Shown: positions 21,039-32,353 of the stretch, piece by piece | Numbering within the stretch: position 1 is the first letter of the stretch | Layout: every line of letters starts with the position of its first letter | Assembly (NCBI GenBank): GCA_025594325.1 | Contig: JANHCV010000007.1 | Location: 1,612,001 to 1,676,000 of the forward strand | Source: Blastocladiella emersonii ATCC 22665 | Taxonomy: Eukaryota; Blastocladiomycota; Blastocladiomycetes; Blastocladiales; Blastocladiaceae | Reading direction: 5' to 3' | DNA length: 64,000 bases | Position numbers and translations under genes: made by a program | Notes under the pieces: generated by a model | Databases searched by the model: none | Told to the model about the DNA's origin: nothing | The model's input: only the letters and a program-made list of their open reading frames with translations

Positions 21039-21992
21039 TTATTCAAGGGAACCGGGTGCATTGGTCGAGATCCAGTCGAGAATCGGGCGGATGTTGCCAG
21101 CAGCGGCGACCGGCTTCTTGAGGCAGTCCAACACGACCTTGAGCGCCAGGTCGTTGTTGCACAGCTCGAGGAGCAGTCCCTTGTCGAGGACCGTGCGGAA
21201 TCGGCCCTTGGTGACGAGCTCGAACGCGGAACCGTTCCCCGAAAGCATGGCTGTGACGGCAATCCACGTCGGAACCGAGGGCCGCCAGTCGACTTCGGGG
21301 ACGGCCTTGACCAGGTCGAGCCACGGGAGCCCCGAGCACTTGACGCTCACCTCGATCCATTCCGTGATGGATACGGGCATGCAGACAAACTCGAGCGCGT
21401 TCTGTGCAATGTTTACAACAAGCTCCTCGAGCAGCGCGCTAGTCCCGTCGAACGCGGCGTAGGCAATGAGCTGGAACAGGGCATGCACTGGGGCCGAGGT
21501 AAAGAGCTGGAGTTTTCGAGTGCTGCTCGTCATTTCTTCCAGCATGATGGACGTGACACGTAGGAACAGCTCGCGCGAAAACATGTCGCGGTCGCCGCAA
21601 CGATCGAGCGCGGGCTGGAGCTCCACCACGAGGCAGCGGGCCGCTGAGAGTGCGAGGGCATCGAGTCCAGGTCGATCGACGACAATGCTGTTGGTGAGAT
21701 GCTCGAGCTCGAGGTAAGCGCACAGGTTTGTGCGCACAATCTGGTTGTTGTCGATGTCAAGCAGCCGGACGGCCGCGGACGTCTTCATCTCGCACGGGGT
21801 ATTGATCCACGTGAGTTGAACTCGGTGCGATTCCAGGGCGCCGAAAAGCTCACGGCTCGTCGTCAGCACACGGTGGTGCGGCGCGGCAAGCTGGACGACC
21901 CGCGCAGTCAGATTCGACGGGAGGGCGGCGAAACCGAGCGAGGCCGCCGGATCGAGTTTCAGCGATTCGAGGACAGTCTCCATTTGATTCAT
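21039..21992 (-). CDS. Array paralogue B, truncated 5' half, 317 residues
   Basis: Open frame from MNQMETVLESLKL (ATG 21992) to TAA at 21039. It aligns with the first 45 percent of paralogues A and C through PILDWI, then diverges into NAPGSLE and stops. The sequence that should encode the C-terminal half is absent; the upstream element of gene A follows instead. This looks like a partial tandem duplicate. The retained half is open with no frameshift and still has the upstream element, so it may be expressed as a short protein, or be a young pseudogene. Confidence 0.6.
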   Translation of the reverse strand: MNQMETVLESLKLDPAASLGFAALPSNLTARVVQLAAPHHRVLTTSRELFGALESHRVQLTWINTPCEMKTSAAVRLLDIDNNQIVRTNLCAYLELEHLTNSIVVDRPGLDALALSAARCLVVELQPALDRCGDRDMFSRELFLRVTSIMLEEMTSSTRKLQLFTSAPVHALFQLIAYAAFDGTSALLEELVVNIAQNALEFVCMPVSITEWIEVSVKCSGLPWLDLVKAVPEVDWRPSVPTWIAVTAMLSGNGSAFELVTKGRFRTVLDKGLLLELCNNDLALKVVLDCLKKPVAAAGNIRPILDWISTNAPGSLE

Positions 21993-22314
21993 TGCTACTA
22001 GATGTGCTGGCCGGTAAGTTGAGGGGCTGGGAAGCGCGCGCGAGAAAGCTTTCCCGCGCGACGAATTCGGCCTCGCGCACACCATCAGCTGGTTTCCCTG
22101 TCACTTCCGTCAGGACGCGTCGCGCCACAGTGGCCGTTTTTTCAGTGTTGCGGTCATTGAATAAGGGTGTTCGGTAATATCGCCGACACTTACCTAAGGT
22201 GACTGAGGGCTCAAATCAGGTTAGAAACGACATGCATTGAGGCTGTTTGGTCAAAAATCGTCTCGCTCGCGCCCAGGCGCCCGGCTTGGCGTCACCAGCT
22301 GCAGCCGCCGCCGA
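21993..22314. other. Intergenic region between array genes B and C
   Basis: 322 bp. It contains the B copy of the shared element at 22084-22136, then an AT-richer part (22137-22250) with no gene, and the end of gene C. Confidence 0.5.
22084..22136 (-). promoter_or_regulatory. Conserved 53-bp upstream element, copy B
   Basis: Differs from copy A at 3 of 53 positions without gaps, 92 bp upstream of ATG 21992. Retained even though gene B is truncated. Confidence 0.7.
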
Positions 22315-24459
22315 CTAGGCAAACTCGCGGCGGACGTCGTCCAGGAACGACGACGGCTGCTCCTGCTCGATGATCCCCAGGGTGAACGGCATCATGTCAA
22401 AGGTGGCGCGCCCGCACCTGCCCTTGCCGTGGTCGATGGCCTCGGGGTGCGCAAAGGGGCGGCCCTCGGCGTCATACTTGCGGAGCACGTCGGCGAGGCA
22501 CTTCTTGGCGGCGCGCGGGAGGTCCGGGAGGACCGGCCCGTGGGTCGGGTTGTCGGCGAAGCGGAGAAGGGTGACGATGGCCGAGGCCCACTCGACCTGC
22601 TGCGCGAGGTCGCAGTCGCCGCACGTCTTGCCGTTGACGGTGCTCGGAAGGACGTGGCGGCCGACGCGGCCTGCGGCCTGCGCCATGATCATGATGCCGA
22701 GGAGTACGGGGGCGAGGTGGTAGCGGCCGATCTGGCTGAGCAGCGGCCGGGCAAAGTTTGGGTCGTTGACGATCGCGACGGGCAGCCACGCGAGCGCCTC
22801 GTAGCCGTCCCAGTCGAACGCGTCCTGGTCGGCCGGCGAGGTTCTCCAGTAAACTTGGTCGAGAAAGCAGCACGCGCGCATGGCGAGGGGCGGCAAGTAG
22901 CGCGGGTCGTTCGATTTGACGAACATGGCGGCGAAACGAGCGCGGCGGCGCAGCGCGCGCTTCGGTTTCTCGCTCGCGACAATGATCTCGAGCATGTCGA
23001 TCAGGTCCTCGTTGTCACCAAAGTACCGATGGGCAAAAGCGAGCACCTCGTCAGTATGGTCCTTGCCCTCGAGCGTGAATAGACCAAAGTCGCGCAGCAC
23101 TAGACGCACGGTGTTAGTGAGGCGTGCGGCGTGAATCGAGTCCGCCACCGCGAACATACCGTCAATGAGCTTGGCGCCATTGTTGCGCCCAAGGCGCTCG
23201 ACCGCGAGCTGTACAAGCGGGTCCGAGGCCGGCGTGTCGGGGCCCTTCTGGAGCAGTGCGAGCGCGATCCGGCCCCACGCGTCCGAGTCAAGCAGCCCGT
23301 GGTCGACGATGACGCCGAGCGCGTGCAGGCCTTGGTCCTGGTCGCACCAGAGGGCGACCATGGACGGGAACTGGATGGCGAACATGAGGTCAAAGCTGTC
23401 CGTGAGAGCCTTGGTGTGGTGCTGAGCGACGTGGGCAAAGAGCTCGGGAGAGGGAAGCTGGGAGAGCCACATCCACAACGAGACGTTGTCAATCACGCGC
23501 CGACCCTCGGGCCACGCGCGTTCGAGAATCCAGTCGAGAACCGGAGTGACGTTGCTCGCGACGGTGCTGAACTGCTCGAGGTTTTCGAAAGCGACTCGGA
23601 GCGCAGGGTCAGTCGCACACAGGGTCTTGAGCTTTTTCATGTCGAAAGCGTCGCGCAGCCGGCCCGTGGTCACGGCGAGGAAGGTCGGCCCGTTCCACGT
23701 AAAGAGCGAGAGGATGACGAGGAAAGTCGCGAGGCTGCCCCTCCAGCCGAGGTCGGGCGCCGAGTTCATAATCTGCCGCCACGGAAGGTCAGCGCACTTG
23801 ACGGTAGCGAACGCCCACGTCCGGAGGGCGGACAACATGCCAAGGACCTCGGCAGCATCACGGGTGGTGAGCTCGAGAAGCTGGTGGATGGTGGTACTAT
23901 CGCAGTAGCCCGCGGCGTAGACGATCAGCTGGACGAGTGCGTAGGTCGGGACCGACGTGAAGCGCCGAATCGCCTTGCCCGAGGCCTTGACCTCATTGGC
24001 CATCTTCGTCTGGGCAACGTCGACCGCGTCGCCGCGGAACTCGACGCGGTCGCCGGCGCGGTTGAGCGCGGGCTGGAGCTCCTCAAGAAGGCAGCTGGCC
24101 GCCATAAGCACGAGGGCGTCAAGGCCAGCGCGCTTAGCGAACGCGGGATCATCGGGAAGGAGGTAGCCGAGCTCGAGGTAAGCACACAGGTTGGTGCGCA
24201 CTTTGAAGTCGGCGCGCTGCTTATACGCCTTTCGAGCAGCCGCTGGTGTCTTCATCTTGCACAGGGTGTTGATCCATGCGATCTTGACGCGGCGGGACTC
24301 GATAGCGCCAAAGAGCTCACGGCTCGCCGTCAGGACAAGGTGGCGCGGCGCAGCGAGCTGGACGACCTCCGCGGTCAGGTCCGACGGGAGGGCGGCGAAG
24401 CCAAGGGGGGCCGCCGGCCCGAGTTGCAGCGACTCAAGCGCGGTTTCCATTTGCTTCAT
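22315..24459 (-). CDS. Array paralogue C, unknown family, full length
   Basis: The frame is open across the whole interval (714 residues unspliced). By comparison with paralogue A, 23100-23159 is probably a 60-nt intron (GTATGT, CTAAC, TCTAG) that happens to be stop-free and divisible by three; the spliced protein is 694 residues (KLIDVLRDFGLF). The domain layout equals that of A: weak F-box-like start, helical middle, conserved C-terminal block with RYFGDNEDLIDMLEI, MAQAAGRVGRHVL and a CxxC (TCGDCDL). No known function. Intron retention would add 20 residues without a frameshift, so both forms could exist. The shared upstream element lies 72 bp before the ATG. Confidence 0.72.
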   Translation of the reverse strand: MKQMETALESLQLGPAAPLGFAALPSDLTAEVVQLAAPRHLVLTASRELFGAIESRRVKIAWINTLCKMKTPAAARKAYKQRADFKVRTNLCAYLELGYLLPDDPAFAKRAGLDALVLMAASCLLEELQPALNRAGDRVEFRGDAVDVAQTKMANEVKASGKAIRRFTSVPTYALVQLIVYAAGYCDSTTIHQLLELTTRDAAEVLGMLSALRTWAFATVKCADLPWRQIMNSAPDLGWRGSLATFLVILSLFTWNGPTFLAVTTGRLRDAFDMKKLKTLCATDPALRVAFENLEQFSTVASNVTPVLDWILERAWPEGRRVIDNVSLWMWLSQLPSPELFAHVAQHHTKALTDSFDLMFAIQFPSMVALWCDQDQGLHALGVIVDHGLLDSDAWGRIALALLQKGPDTPASDPLVQLAVERLGRNNGAKLIDGMFAVADSIHAARLTNTVRLVLRDFGLFTLEGKDHTDEVLAFAHRYFGDNEDLIDMLEIIVASEKPKRALRRRARFAAMFVKSNDPRYLPPLAMRACCFLDQVYWRTSPADQDAFDWDGYEALAWLPVAIVNDPNFARPLLSQIGRYHLAPVLLGIMIMAQAAGRVGRHVLPSTVNGKTCGDCDLAQQVEWASAIVTLLRFADNPTHGPVLPDLPRAAKKCLADVLRKYDAEGRPFAHPEAIDHGKGRCGRATFDMMPFTLGIIEQEQPSSFLDDVRREFA

Positions 24460-24779
24460 TGCTTTTAGGCGTGCGAGTGGGGAGCCGATGCCGAGGCAGG
24501 CACGCGCGCGCGAAAACCTCCTGGCGAGCAGTCAGCCGGTCCGCCCGCCACTTCCGTCAAGACGCGCTGCGCCACAGCGGCCGTGCTGCAGTGTCCGCGC
24601 ACCTGCGGCGAGTGCTCAGTCCTCTCACCGTGAAATCCCCTCAAATGGTTTAGAGAGTAGAGAACGTCCTTGATTCGTGCCGTTTCCGATCATTCACGTT
24701 GCTCCTCCTGCGGCCACCGCCCTCGGTTCACATTTTGCAGAGTCAAAAGTGCCATGTATTCGCGCCCGCCCACCTCCGA
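24460..24779. other. Intergenic region upstream of array gene C
   Basis: 320 bp between the gene C start and the Furry-like stop codon. It holds the C copy of the shared element at 24531-24583; nothing else is recognised. Confidence 0.5.
24531..24583 (-). promoter_or_regulatory. Conserved 53-bp upstream element, copy C
   Basis: Ungapped match to copies A and B, with about 8 differences from A. The core TGACGGAAGTG is unchanged. It lies 72 bp upstream of ATG 24459. Confidence 0.65.
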
Positions 24780-27700
24780 TCACTCAGGATTCTCCTCGTG
24801 GATCTCCTGCGGCTGTTCCCTTGGCGACATGGGCAGCGGGACCTGCGCCGCGACGACCACTGCCGCCGCCGGCGACCCAGGCAAGTCGAGCATCTGCGGT
24901 TCTTGTGGCGTGTACCCCTGCAGCTCGTCCTCGGACGACCCTTCGCCCTCAGCATGCACAGACCGCAGCGACAGCATCGACATGGACGCGGCGTGGTCGC
25001 TGGCCAGGCTACTCGAGAACGACCCCGCCTGCATCGTCGGCGACGCGAGCACCGCAGTCCCAGGCCCCAGGTCAGCCTCCGAGTCGGCGAGGATCATCGT
25101 GGACACGGGGATCGCGTCCTCGGACCCGGACAGCGACGAGCTCGGGATCGACGTGCTGCCGTGGAGCACCTCCGAGTCCATGGACCCCGCCGTGATGAGC
25201 GAGGTCCCCGCGAGCGTCGTGATCGCGGGCGATGTGTGCTGCAACGTACCGGCACCACCGGTGGTCGTGTGGATGATGGACGCGGGCGACGACGCGTTCG
25301 AGTCGTACTCCGAGTCGGCGCCGCCCGCCGCCGCGAGCACCGACTGCGGCGCCGAGCTGCCGCCTGCGACTGTGGACGCGTCGCGCGCCGTATCCGAGCG
25401 CAAGCTGTCGTCGCTGTCGGAGTCGCTGTCGGCAGCAACTGCTGCAGGAACACGCCGGCTCGTTGACGGCGCGCGGCTGCTGCCGCCACCGACGCCCGCG
25501 AGACTGTCGTCGCTGTCGCTCGCCTCCTCCTCGTCGTCGTCCGCGATGCTGGACATGGTCACCGCCGCGGGCTTGTGCGGCGTCAGCGCGATGCGCGACG
25601 ACCCGACAACGAGCGCACCGGGCTGCACGAGCGAGTGGTTGACGACGACCTGGTGCGGCTGGCCCGCCGCGGCCGCGGCCGCGGCCGCCGCCGTGCTGTT
25701 GCTGGGCACCGAGACGAACCCGAACGACGACGTGGACGACGTGACCGTGTGCAGCGCGGACGTCGAGTCGGTCGCCGTCCCTGCGCCACCGAGCGCGGTG
25801 CGCGACCCAGCGACCGACGTGGATGTGGACCGCGAGCGAGACACGGCGTTCGGCTCGTGCCCCGCCAGCGCCTCCTGCGACTGCGAGACCATGGACGCGG
25901 ACGCCGAGTGTGACGGGATCGTGCGCGCTTCGGCGCTCGCGCCGCGCGACACAAGGGCAGCGACGCTGTGCGACGACGCGGCGCCCGTCGACGATCCGCG
26001 CGAGAGCGGGCTGGACGTGCGCGGCGGGAACGGGAGCGACAGGGCAGGGAAGTCTTCCTTGTCGGCGGCCGTCGAGCCGGAGTCGACCGACCCCGCGGGA
26101 TGGACGGGCGTCGGCGAGCCCGTGAGGGGGATCCGGGTCGACGACGACGGCGCGGCCGAGTGCGAGCTGCGCGCGCCGACCGAGTCGACGGTCGCCATGG
26201 TCGTCGACGAGCTCATGGTCCCGAGGACGTGCGTGTTGACGGCGGACCGGGCAGCCGTGGCCGCGGCGTCCTGCTCGAGCGTGTCGCCCGACCAGTTGTT
26301 GCGCGACGAAGACGCCGACGCGAGCGAGCTGAGTTTCTGGCTGACGCGCTGAATCGTGTCGCCGCCGCCGCCGTTGGGATGCCGGAGTCCCTGCTGCTGC
26401 TGCTGCTGGCGCGCCCACTCCTGCATGAGCCCGTTCGCCGCCTTGCTGTTCTTCTTGTTGATGGTGCACGATCGCGACGGGAGGACGGCCTGTGCGGCGT
26501 TGGGCTCGGCGGCGACCGTGGGCAGGAGCGACAGGAGCGTGTCGGAGACAGCGAGCGCGAGGGGCGCAACGTCCGCGTGGCGCGTGAGGTCGAGGATCGC
26601 CGTAAGGTTATCCGCATTCAGGTCGCCCTCAGCGAGCCGCACCGACGGCAGCGCGTGCTTGAGGAACAGGAGGTGCGCGTGGACCGTGGCGTGGTCGGTA
26701 GATGCGAGGAACCGGAACGCGGCGCGGAGGAGGGTGGCGGGGTGCGCGAGGTACGGGTCGCGCATCGCCTGCGCGAGCTGCAGCATGAGGTCGTCGGGCG
26801 ACTTGGCGCGGTACTTTGTCCACGCCGCGAGGTACTTTGCGAGCGGGCGGCACGACTCGGCGACCATGGTCGCGAGGTGCAGGCACACGGCGTCGATCTC
26901 GTCCGTGAACGGCGCGGCGACGAGGCGCGGGAGGTTGGCGAGGAGCACGAGCACGGGTTTCGCGGGGAGCTCGGTCTCCTCGACGGAGATGAGGCGGTTC
27001 ATGAGGGTGCGCGCGCGTTCATTCCCATGAGTCTGGAACACGTCGAGGAGCAGCGCCGAGACCGCCGGGTACGGCGCGAGGAACCCAAGGTCAATCGTGT
27101 GGATGCGCGTGGGGATGACGAGCAGGACCTCGAGGATGCGGAGCAGCAGGTCGACGTGGTCGGGCGTGGCGCGGGCGAGCGCCTGGAGGACGATCTGGAG
27201 CGTCTGCGTAAGCGAGTCGGGGTGCCCGGCAAACGACGGGTGCGAGAGGACCGCGTGGATGCTCAGCAGAATCTCGCTGACGAACTGGACCTGCGTCACG
27301 CCCGCCGCGAGAAACAGACGCAGGAGGTCCTGGAGCATCTCGTCGCGCGCGTCGCGCAGGCTGCACCGGAACATCTCGAGCGACTTGATGGCGACGTGCA
27401 GGATGGTGCAGTTGCTCGCCCACCGCAGCGCGATCAGGTTCCACGCGTCGACGAGCGAGGCGGGGAGCGCATCGACGACCTCGGCGAGGAACGCGTCAAA
27501 CGACTCGAACGTGAACTCGAACTTGAACACGGCGCACAGGAACGCCTTCATCTGCGCCGACACGTACGCGTCCGGGTGCGCGAGCTGCGCGATGGCGACC
27601 TCGAGGAACAGGGCGAGGTACTGCTCGACGAGCGTGGGCGGGAGGTGGCCAACGAGCCCCGCGAGGACCAGCGCGCCAACCACGCCCTCGGACCACTGCT

Positions 27701-30700
27701 GGTGGTCGAGCTGCGGCGGGATCACCGTGTCGAGGTTCGGCACAAAGAACTTGGCCGTGGGCGCGGGCGCGGGCTCGGGCTCGGGCGGGAAGTAGATGAA
27801 GGTCGCGGGCGTGAGGTACGGCAGGAGGCACTCGAAGGTGCTCTCGACGTCGTGGATAAACGAGAGCACGACCTGGATGAACGCCACGGCCACGTCGCTG
27901 CGTGTGGTCTTGGCGAGCTGCACGAAATACGCCACGACGGCCTTGAGGTTGTCGGGCGAGTCGGCAACGAGCGTGGTCCAGCACTTGCGGATCATGCCGG
28001 CGTGGTTGTCGGACTGCGTCACGGTCAGGTACATGAGGTTGTCAACGACGAACCGCGACTCGGACGAGATAAACGACGCGTCCGAGACGAGCACCACGTT
28101 GCGCATGAGCAGCGACGCGAACGCGAACAGCTCGGCCTGGTTGCGCGGGTCGCTCATCTGGATGCGCAGGAACAGCTCCGACAGCAGGCTGTAGGTCCAC
28201 TCGGGGTGGTTGCGCGCCATGCGCTCGACAATGTGCGCGTTGGCCGACTGCCGGTGGATCGGCTGCTCGATGGCCTTGGCGAGCGACGCCACGTCGAGGT
28301 CGAGGAACACGCGGTCCTGGAGGAACTGCAGCATGTCGAGGGCGGCGCGCGCCACGGCGCCCTTGTTGGGCCCGTCGTCGCCGAGCTTGAGCAGACCCAA
28401 AATCATGACCGTCTCGAGCGTGGTCGCCGTCCAGTGCTGCACCTGGACCGAGTTGCGGAACACGGTCGAGAACGCGCACAGGTAGTGCCCGCCGATCGCG
28501 TCGGACGACGGCAGCACGAAGCACGCGCGGACGATCATCTCGTGCAGGGGCTTCGACGCCGGATTACCGAGCAGCATGTTGACGAGGCCGCGGAACCCGA
28601 TGGCGGCGAACGTCGGGTTGGTGAGCAGCGAGTTGATCCAGCGCAGGACGCGGTCGCGGTCGAACGGGTCCGACGAGCTCGACGCCTTGCTCGGGACGGG
28701 TCCGCGGAGCAGCGCGGCCATGGCCTCCCACGAGACGGGGTCGTCCCACTCGCTGAGCAGCTGGTACAGCTGGCCGCGCAGCTCCATGTACTTGGACGAC
28801 GCCGCGGTCTGCTGCTGGTCGGCGGCGAGCTTCGAGAACAGCGACGTGACGAACTGCGCGAACGCCGTCTTGACGGGGTCCACGTCCGGGTTGTTGGGCT
28901 GGTCGGCCAGCCACTGCTTGTAGGCGCGGATCATGTTGACGATGGGCGCCTGCGTCGACGGCGGGAACGACTCGAAGGTCGTCAGCAGCCGCGGCACCTC
29001 GATGCGCAGCCGGTCGAGCTTGCTCGGCTTCTTGGGCACCGTGTACCGCTTCCCGACGCGCAGCCGCGCGTCGTCGGCGACGCTCTGGAGCATGGGCATG
29101 GCCTCGTCGAGGAGCAGCGACTGGTGCGTGACGGACGTGAAGGCGAGGGTGCTGAGGGCGGCCTCGCGGACGCTCGTGAACTCGGACCCGAGCAGGCTGA
29201 GGAAGGTGCCAAGCACCTCGCGCGGGTTGGCCAGGTACTTGATGCCGAGCACGACCAGCGTGCTGCACCGCTTCCAGTGCAAGATGCTCTCCTCGGGCGG
29301 CGACCGCGCGGCCGTCGTCCACAGGATGCCCGACTCGGACGGCGCGAGGACCGCGTGCAGGAAGTTGGTGCGCTCGAGGGCGATCTGGACCGCCTTCTTG
29401 ATCGAGTCGCGCGACAAAAAGTCGACGCAGTACAGCATGAACTCGCCAAACTGCGCGGCCCACTCGTCGGCGCCCGCCTTGGTCCCGCTGACGACGGCGG
29501 CCGCGAGCTTGGTCTCCTCGAGCAGCCCGACGACCGTCGAGTTGGCGTCCTTGAGGATCTGGACCGCGAGCCGGCGCACCTGGACGCTGGGCGAGCACAT
29601 GTGGTACAGCCCGAGCGCGTCGAGCGGGAGCTGCCGGGTATACGCGCGGCCGCGCGAGAAAAAGTCGGCGTAGATCTCGAGGACGCCGCGGTGCGCCTGC
29701 TCGGGCGACGTTTCGTCGGGCCGCACGTAGAAGGCCGTGAGGAGGTCGAACTGGCGGTCGGCGACGGCCATGACGCGGCCCTCGAGCGACAGCAGCACGT
29801 CCTGGTACACGTCGGACGCGGCGTCGACCATGCGGTCGAGCGCGGCCATAGCCACGTCGCACAACCCGCGGTCAAAGTGCACCGCGTACGAGCTCAGCAC
29901 GTCAACGAGCCGCTCGCGCTCGTACAGCGGCATGAGCCGCGGCGTCGCGCTGACCAGCGTCTTGAGCAGCTCGAGGAACGGGATGCGGACGGGCGGGAGC
30001 GGCGCGACAAACGACACGGGCGCGGCGGCCGACGCGAGGTCGAGGTTGCTCGCGTCGGCGTCGGGCCGCCCGCCCGTGGCCCCGCCGAGCAGGTCCGAGT
30101 ACAGGCTCGTGGTCGAGTTGGACCCCTTGAACGGCGCGACAGACCGGTTGCGCTCGTCGTCGAGCTGGAACCCGCCGACGAGCTGGTGCAGCGTGTCGAA
30201 AATGCGGTGCAGCGACCCGCTGAGCTGGCTGAGGAACGGCTGGTACTTGGCCTTGACGGCGTCGCCAGATCCGCCGCCGAGCTTGGCGCGGCCGGGGATC
30301 GGGAGCTCCGGGAACGCGCACCGCTGCTCGCCGGCGTTCCACGCCGAGAGGAGCCAGTTGAGCGCGACGATCCCGATCGACATGCGGTCGGGCGACCACG
30401 CGGATTCGGGCGACCCGGACCCTTCGCACGCGACGAGCGGCGCGATGATGTTGGTGACGGTCCACGCGCTGAACCGGATACCGGCCATGTACACAATGTA
30501 CGTGAACAGGTCGACCGAAACCTCGGGCGGGTGGATGGACCGGCGTCCTTGTGGGAACAGCAGCTTGACGAGCATGGCGAGCCGCTTCTGCGCCGTGGCG
30601 GCGGGCTCCGAGTACCGGAACAGGTACACCCACAGGAGCTGCGTCAGGCACAGGAGCGCGTCGCTGCGCATCCCGCGGTCGCGGTCCTTGAACTTGGACT

Positions 30701-32098
30701 GGCACATGTCGACGACCGTCATCCAGTGCTTGTGGAAGAAGTCGGACCGCGACACGCTCAGCAGCGCGGCGAGGAGCGCGAACGCCGCCGACTGGTGCCG
30801 CGGCCGCAGCGCCATTTTCTGCACCTTGGGGAAGATGGACTCGACAAAGGCGACCCAGGTCGGAACGTTGACCTCGGCCGTGATGGTCTAGTACAGGACT
30901 CGGGTGAGCGCGTGTTTGAGGAGGAGCAGGCGGGTGAGGATTAGTACCTCGCACAGCGGGCCGAGCAGCTCGAGAAACGTCTCGATAAAGGCCTGGCGGA
31001 TGGACGCGTCGACCGAGTTGAGGAAAAAGTGGCCGAGCGAGTCGAGAAAGTCGGCTGTGTCGTCGAGCGCGTCCATCGGGTACAGCTACAAGGAGTGAGC
31101 GATATTAGTACCGCGCAATGTCGATCAGCTAGGTCGCAAAGGTACCTTGATCCGGATGAAGCGCATGCCGTAGATGATGTGTTCGGCCTTGCCCTCCTTC
31201 ATCATGGCGACCGACGTCAGCTTCTCGAGCTCACGCAGGTAGCGGTCTGAGACGGAGGTGAAGCGGACGGCCGAGAGCTCGCCGAGGACGCGGGCAAAGT
31301 AGGTGGCGTTGGCGAGCCAGTTGGTCGAGTTGCGGATGAGGTCTCTGCATATGGTACCCCCAATTGTGAGTGCAAGGGTACGCGAGGGGCAGAGGTGGAG
31401 GACGTACGGAATCGAGAGGCGGAGCTGATTGAAGGCGAGCTCCTCGCACTTTTGGCCAATGTCGTCCTTCATGGCGGCGGGGCTCACGTTGGGGATGACC
31501 TCGATGAGCGCACGGCAGAAGAGGATGTTGGAGGTAATCTAGACCGGCAAAAAATCAGCCAACGAGCGCCCTCACGATCCCACGGCACCCGTACCAGCCG
31601 GATATCCCTCGCCGGCTCGGCCGACTTGACGCTGCCGCGCATACTCCCGCGGATCGAGCTGAAGTAGACGGGCGTCTGCGGGACGGTCTCGGGGAGGTCG
31701 CCCGCGACGTCGCGCCACGCCATGAGGGTGTTGATGGCGAGGCTCGGCGCGTGCTTGGCGAGCGACCCGAACGTGGCGAGGCACGCGTCGAATTCCGCGT
31801 CGACGCCCGCCTGCAGGTACCGGTGCAGGTCGATCTCGCGGTCCGTCGACTGGTGGAGGACGACCTCGAGCTTGCTGTCGGCGAGCGCGACGAACCGGCC
31901 GAACGTCGCGTCGAGACACCACTCGACGCTCGACGACGGCTTGATCTCGACGGCCACGGCACCCCCGGGCGTGCCCTCGCGCACAAAGAAGCGCTGCAGC
32001 AAGTGCAGCTGGTGGTTGCTCGCACTCGCGCCCGCGGCGCCCGCGGACGCCGGGCCGAGGGACCCCGTGGCCGAGTCGTTGGCCAGGAACAGCGACAT
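24780..32098 (-). CDS. TAO3: Furry/Tao3/Mor2-family cell morphogenesis scaffold
   Basis: Five exons: 31595-32098, 31408-31538, 31146-31344, 30948-31085 and 24780-30887; introns of 56-63 nt (donors GTACGG, GTACGT, GTACCT, GTACTA). Spliced product 2359 residues, close to yeast Tao3. The N-terminal part carries the family core, e.g. ILFCRALIEVIPNVSP, YFARVLGELSAVRF and DALLCLTQLLWVYLFRYSE, followed by long HEAT/ARM-like helical repeats to about residue 1750. The last 550 residues are Ser/Thr/Ala-rich low complexity with a six-glutamine run and are not conserved in kind. In yeasts the protein scaffolds the NDR kinase Cbk1/Orb6 with Mob in the RAM/MOR polarity network at growth sites. No kinase or Mob gene is in this window. 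Confidence 0.92.
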
Positions 32099-32353
32099 GA
32101 TGGCTCACTCAGATCGGAGATAGATGCAAGTTGCAGAGGGTCGTTGCGCGGGGTCGCGGCTTCATGGATGCATGGCAGTCTCGCCGGCAGAGGTGCAGAG
32201 GCTCAGCGCTCGTTGTGAGGAGGCGCGTGGCATGACCGACGCGACTGCGGCAAACCGGCACGCGACGGCGACACCGCGCCGCTTCCGCGAGAACACTAAG
32301 CGCGATGAGACACGGAATGAATGACATTATGAAACACGATGACCGCAGACACC

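Noticed and set aside
25968-30944. 1658-codon open frame on the plus strand, antisense to the Furry-like gene
   Set aside because: It is a GC-driven shadow: Arg/Gly/Val/Glu-rich, no domain, and opposite a strongly conserved gene whose exons and introns are consistent.
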